Shown piece after piece: positions 63,992-64,000 of a DNA stretch of 64,000 bases. Origin of the DNA: Pelagibacterales bacterium SAG-MED39 (lineage in GTDB: Bacteria > Pseudomonadota > Alphaproteobacteria > Pelagibacterales > Pelagibacteraceae). Both the position numbers and the translations under genes were made by a program. Each line of letters starts with the position of its first letter. Positions within the stretch are counted from its first letter, which is position 1. The notes beneath the pieces were generated by a model, which was given only the letters and a program-made list of their open reading frames with translations, made no database searches and was not told the DNA's origin. Location of the stretch: the NCBI GenBank assembly GCA_014653625.1, contig JACWEI010000002.1, positions 1 through 64,000 of the forward strand, in the 5' to 3' direction.

Positions 63992-64000
63992 TAATTAACT

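Overview
The window is a very AT-rich, tightly packed bacterial chromosome segment. Gene content, gene order (tatC-serS-yajC-secDF; uvrA / ssb-gyrA-coaD-ppi-tgt; recG / sdhE; rpmF-plsX-ihfA-merR), overlapping start and stop codons, and SAM-II-like plus SAM-V-like elements before metY all point to a marine alphaproteobacterium of the SAR11 clade (Pelagibacterales). This assignment is inferred from those features; no database comparison was made.

Layout. 1-13.6 kb: core genes for protein export (TatC, YajC, SecD, SecF), translation, DNA repair and topology, CoA and queuosine synthesis. 13.7-15.5 kb: a 1.8-kb insert in tRNA-Lys, bounded by 45-bp direct repeats, carrying one secreted protein with a long charged helix and no integrase. 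15.6-19.5 kb: a Tat-type lipoprotein peptidase, a DUF502 protein, recG and sdhE. 19.5-24.1 kb: a 4.5-kb insert in tRNA-Ser, bounded by 41-bp direct repeats, carrying a complete type III restriction-modification pair and no integrase. Here the duplicated part is the 5' half of the tRNA plus a look-alike promoter. 24.2-32.5 kb: one co-directional chain (rarD, lytic transglycosylase, RlpA-like lipoprotein, D,D-carboxypeptidase, tmk, holB, metG, tatD, MBL-fold hydrolase). 32.5-39.8 kb: epimerase, glutathione peroxidase, nhaA, SbmA-like transporter, glpX, recJ, tRNA-Pro and tRNA-Glu. 39.8-48.9 kb: a surface-polysaccharide cluster (acyltransferases, glycosyltransferases, sugar aminotransferase and oxidoreductase, fucosyltransferase-like enzyme). 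It starts right after tRNA-Glu and ends at a lone tyrosine recombinase preceded by an 11-7-11 palindrome. 50.3-50.75 kb: a non-coding stretch with nested hairpins between 13-bp direct repeats. 50.75-64 kb: transporters, threonine, arginine and methionine genes (hom, argC, metY), ribosomal proteins, ctaA, plsX, ihfA, bamE and a membrane pyrophosphatase.

Most notable: the two tRNA inserts have different cargo but the same architecture. Each breaks at the anticodon loop, lacks a recombinase, and carries paired motifs spaced 11 bp apart near both ends, as expected for integrase or excisionase arm sites. They look like non-autonomous integrative elements mobilised in trans. Other points of interest are a queuosine transglycosylase lacking two of its four zinc ligands, a tandem SAM-sensing leader with a possible switching helix, the palindrome at the lone recombinase, and the structured non-coding region at 50.4 kb.
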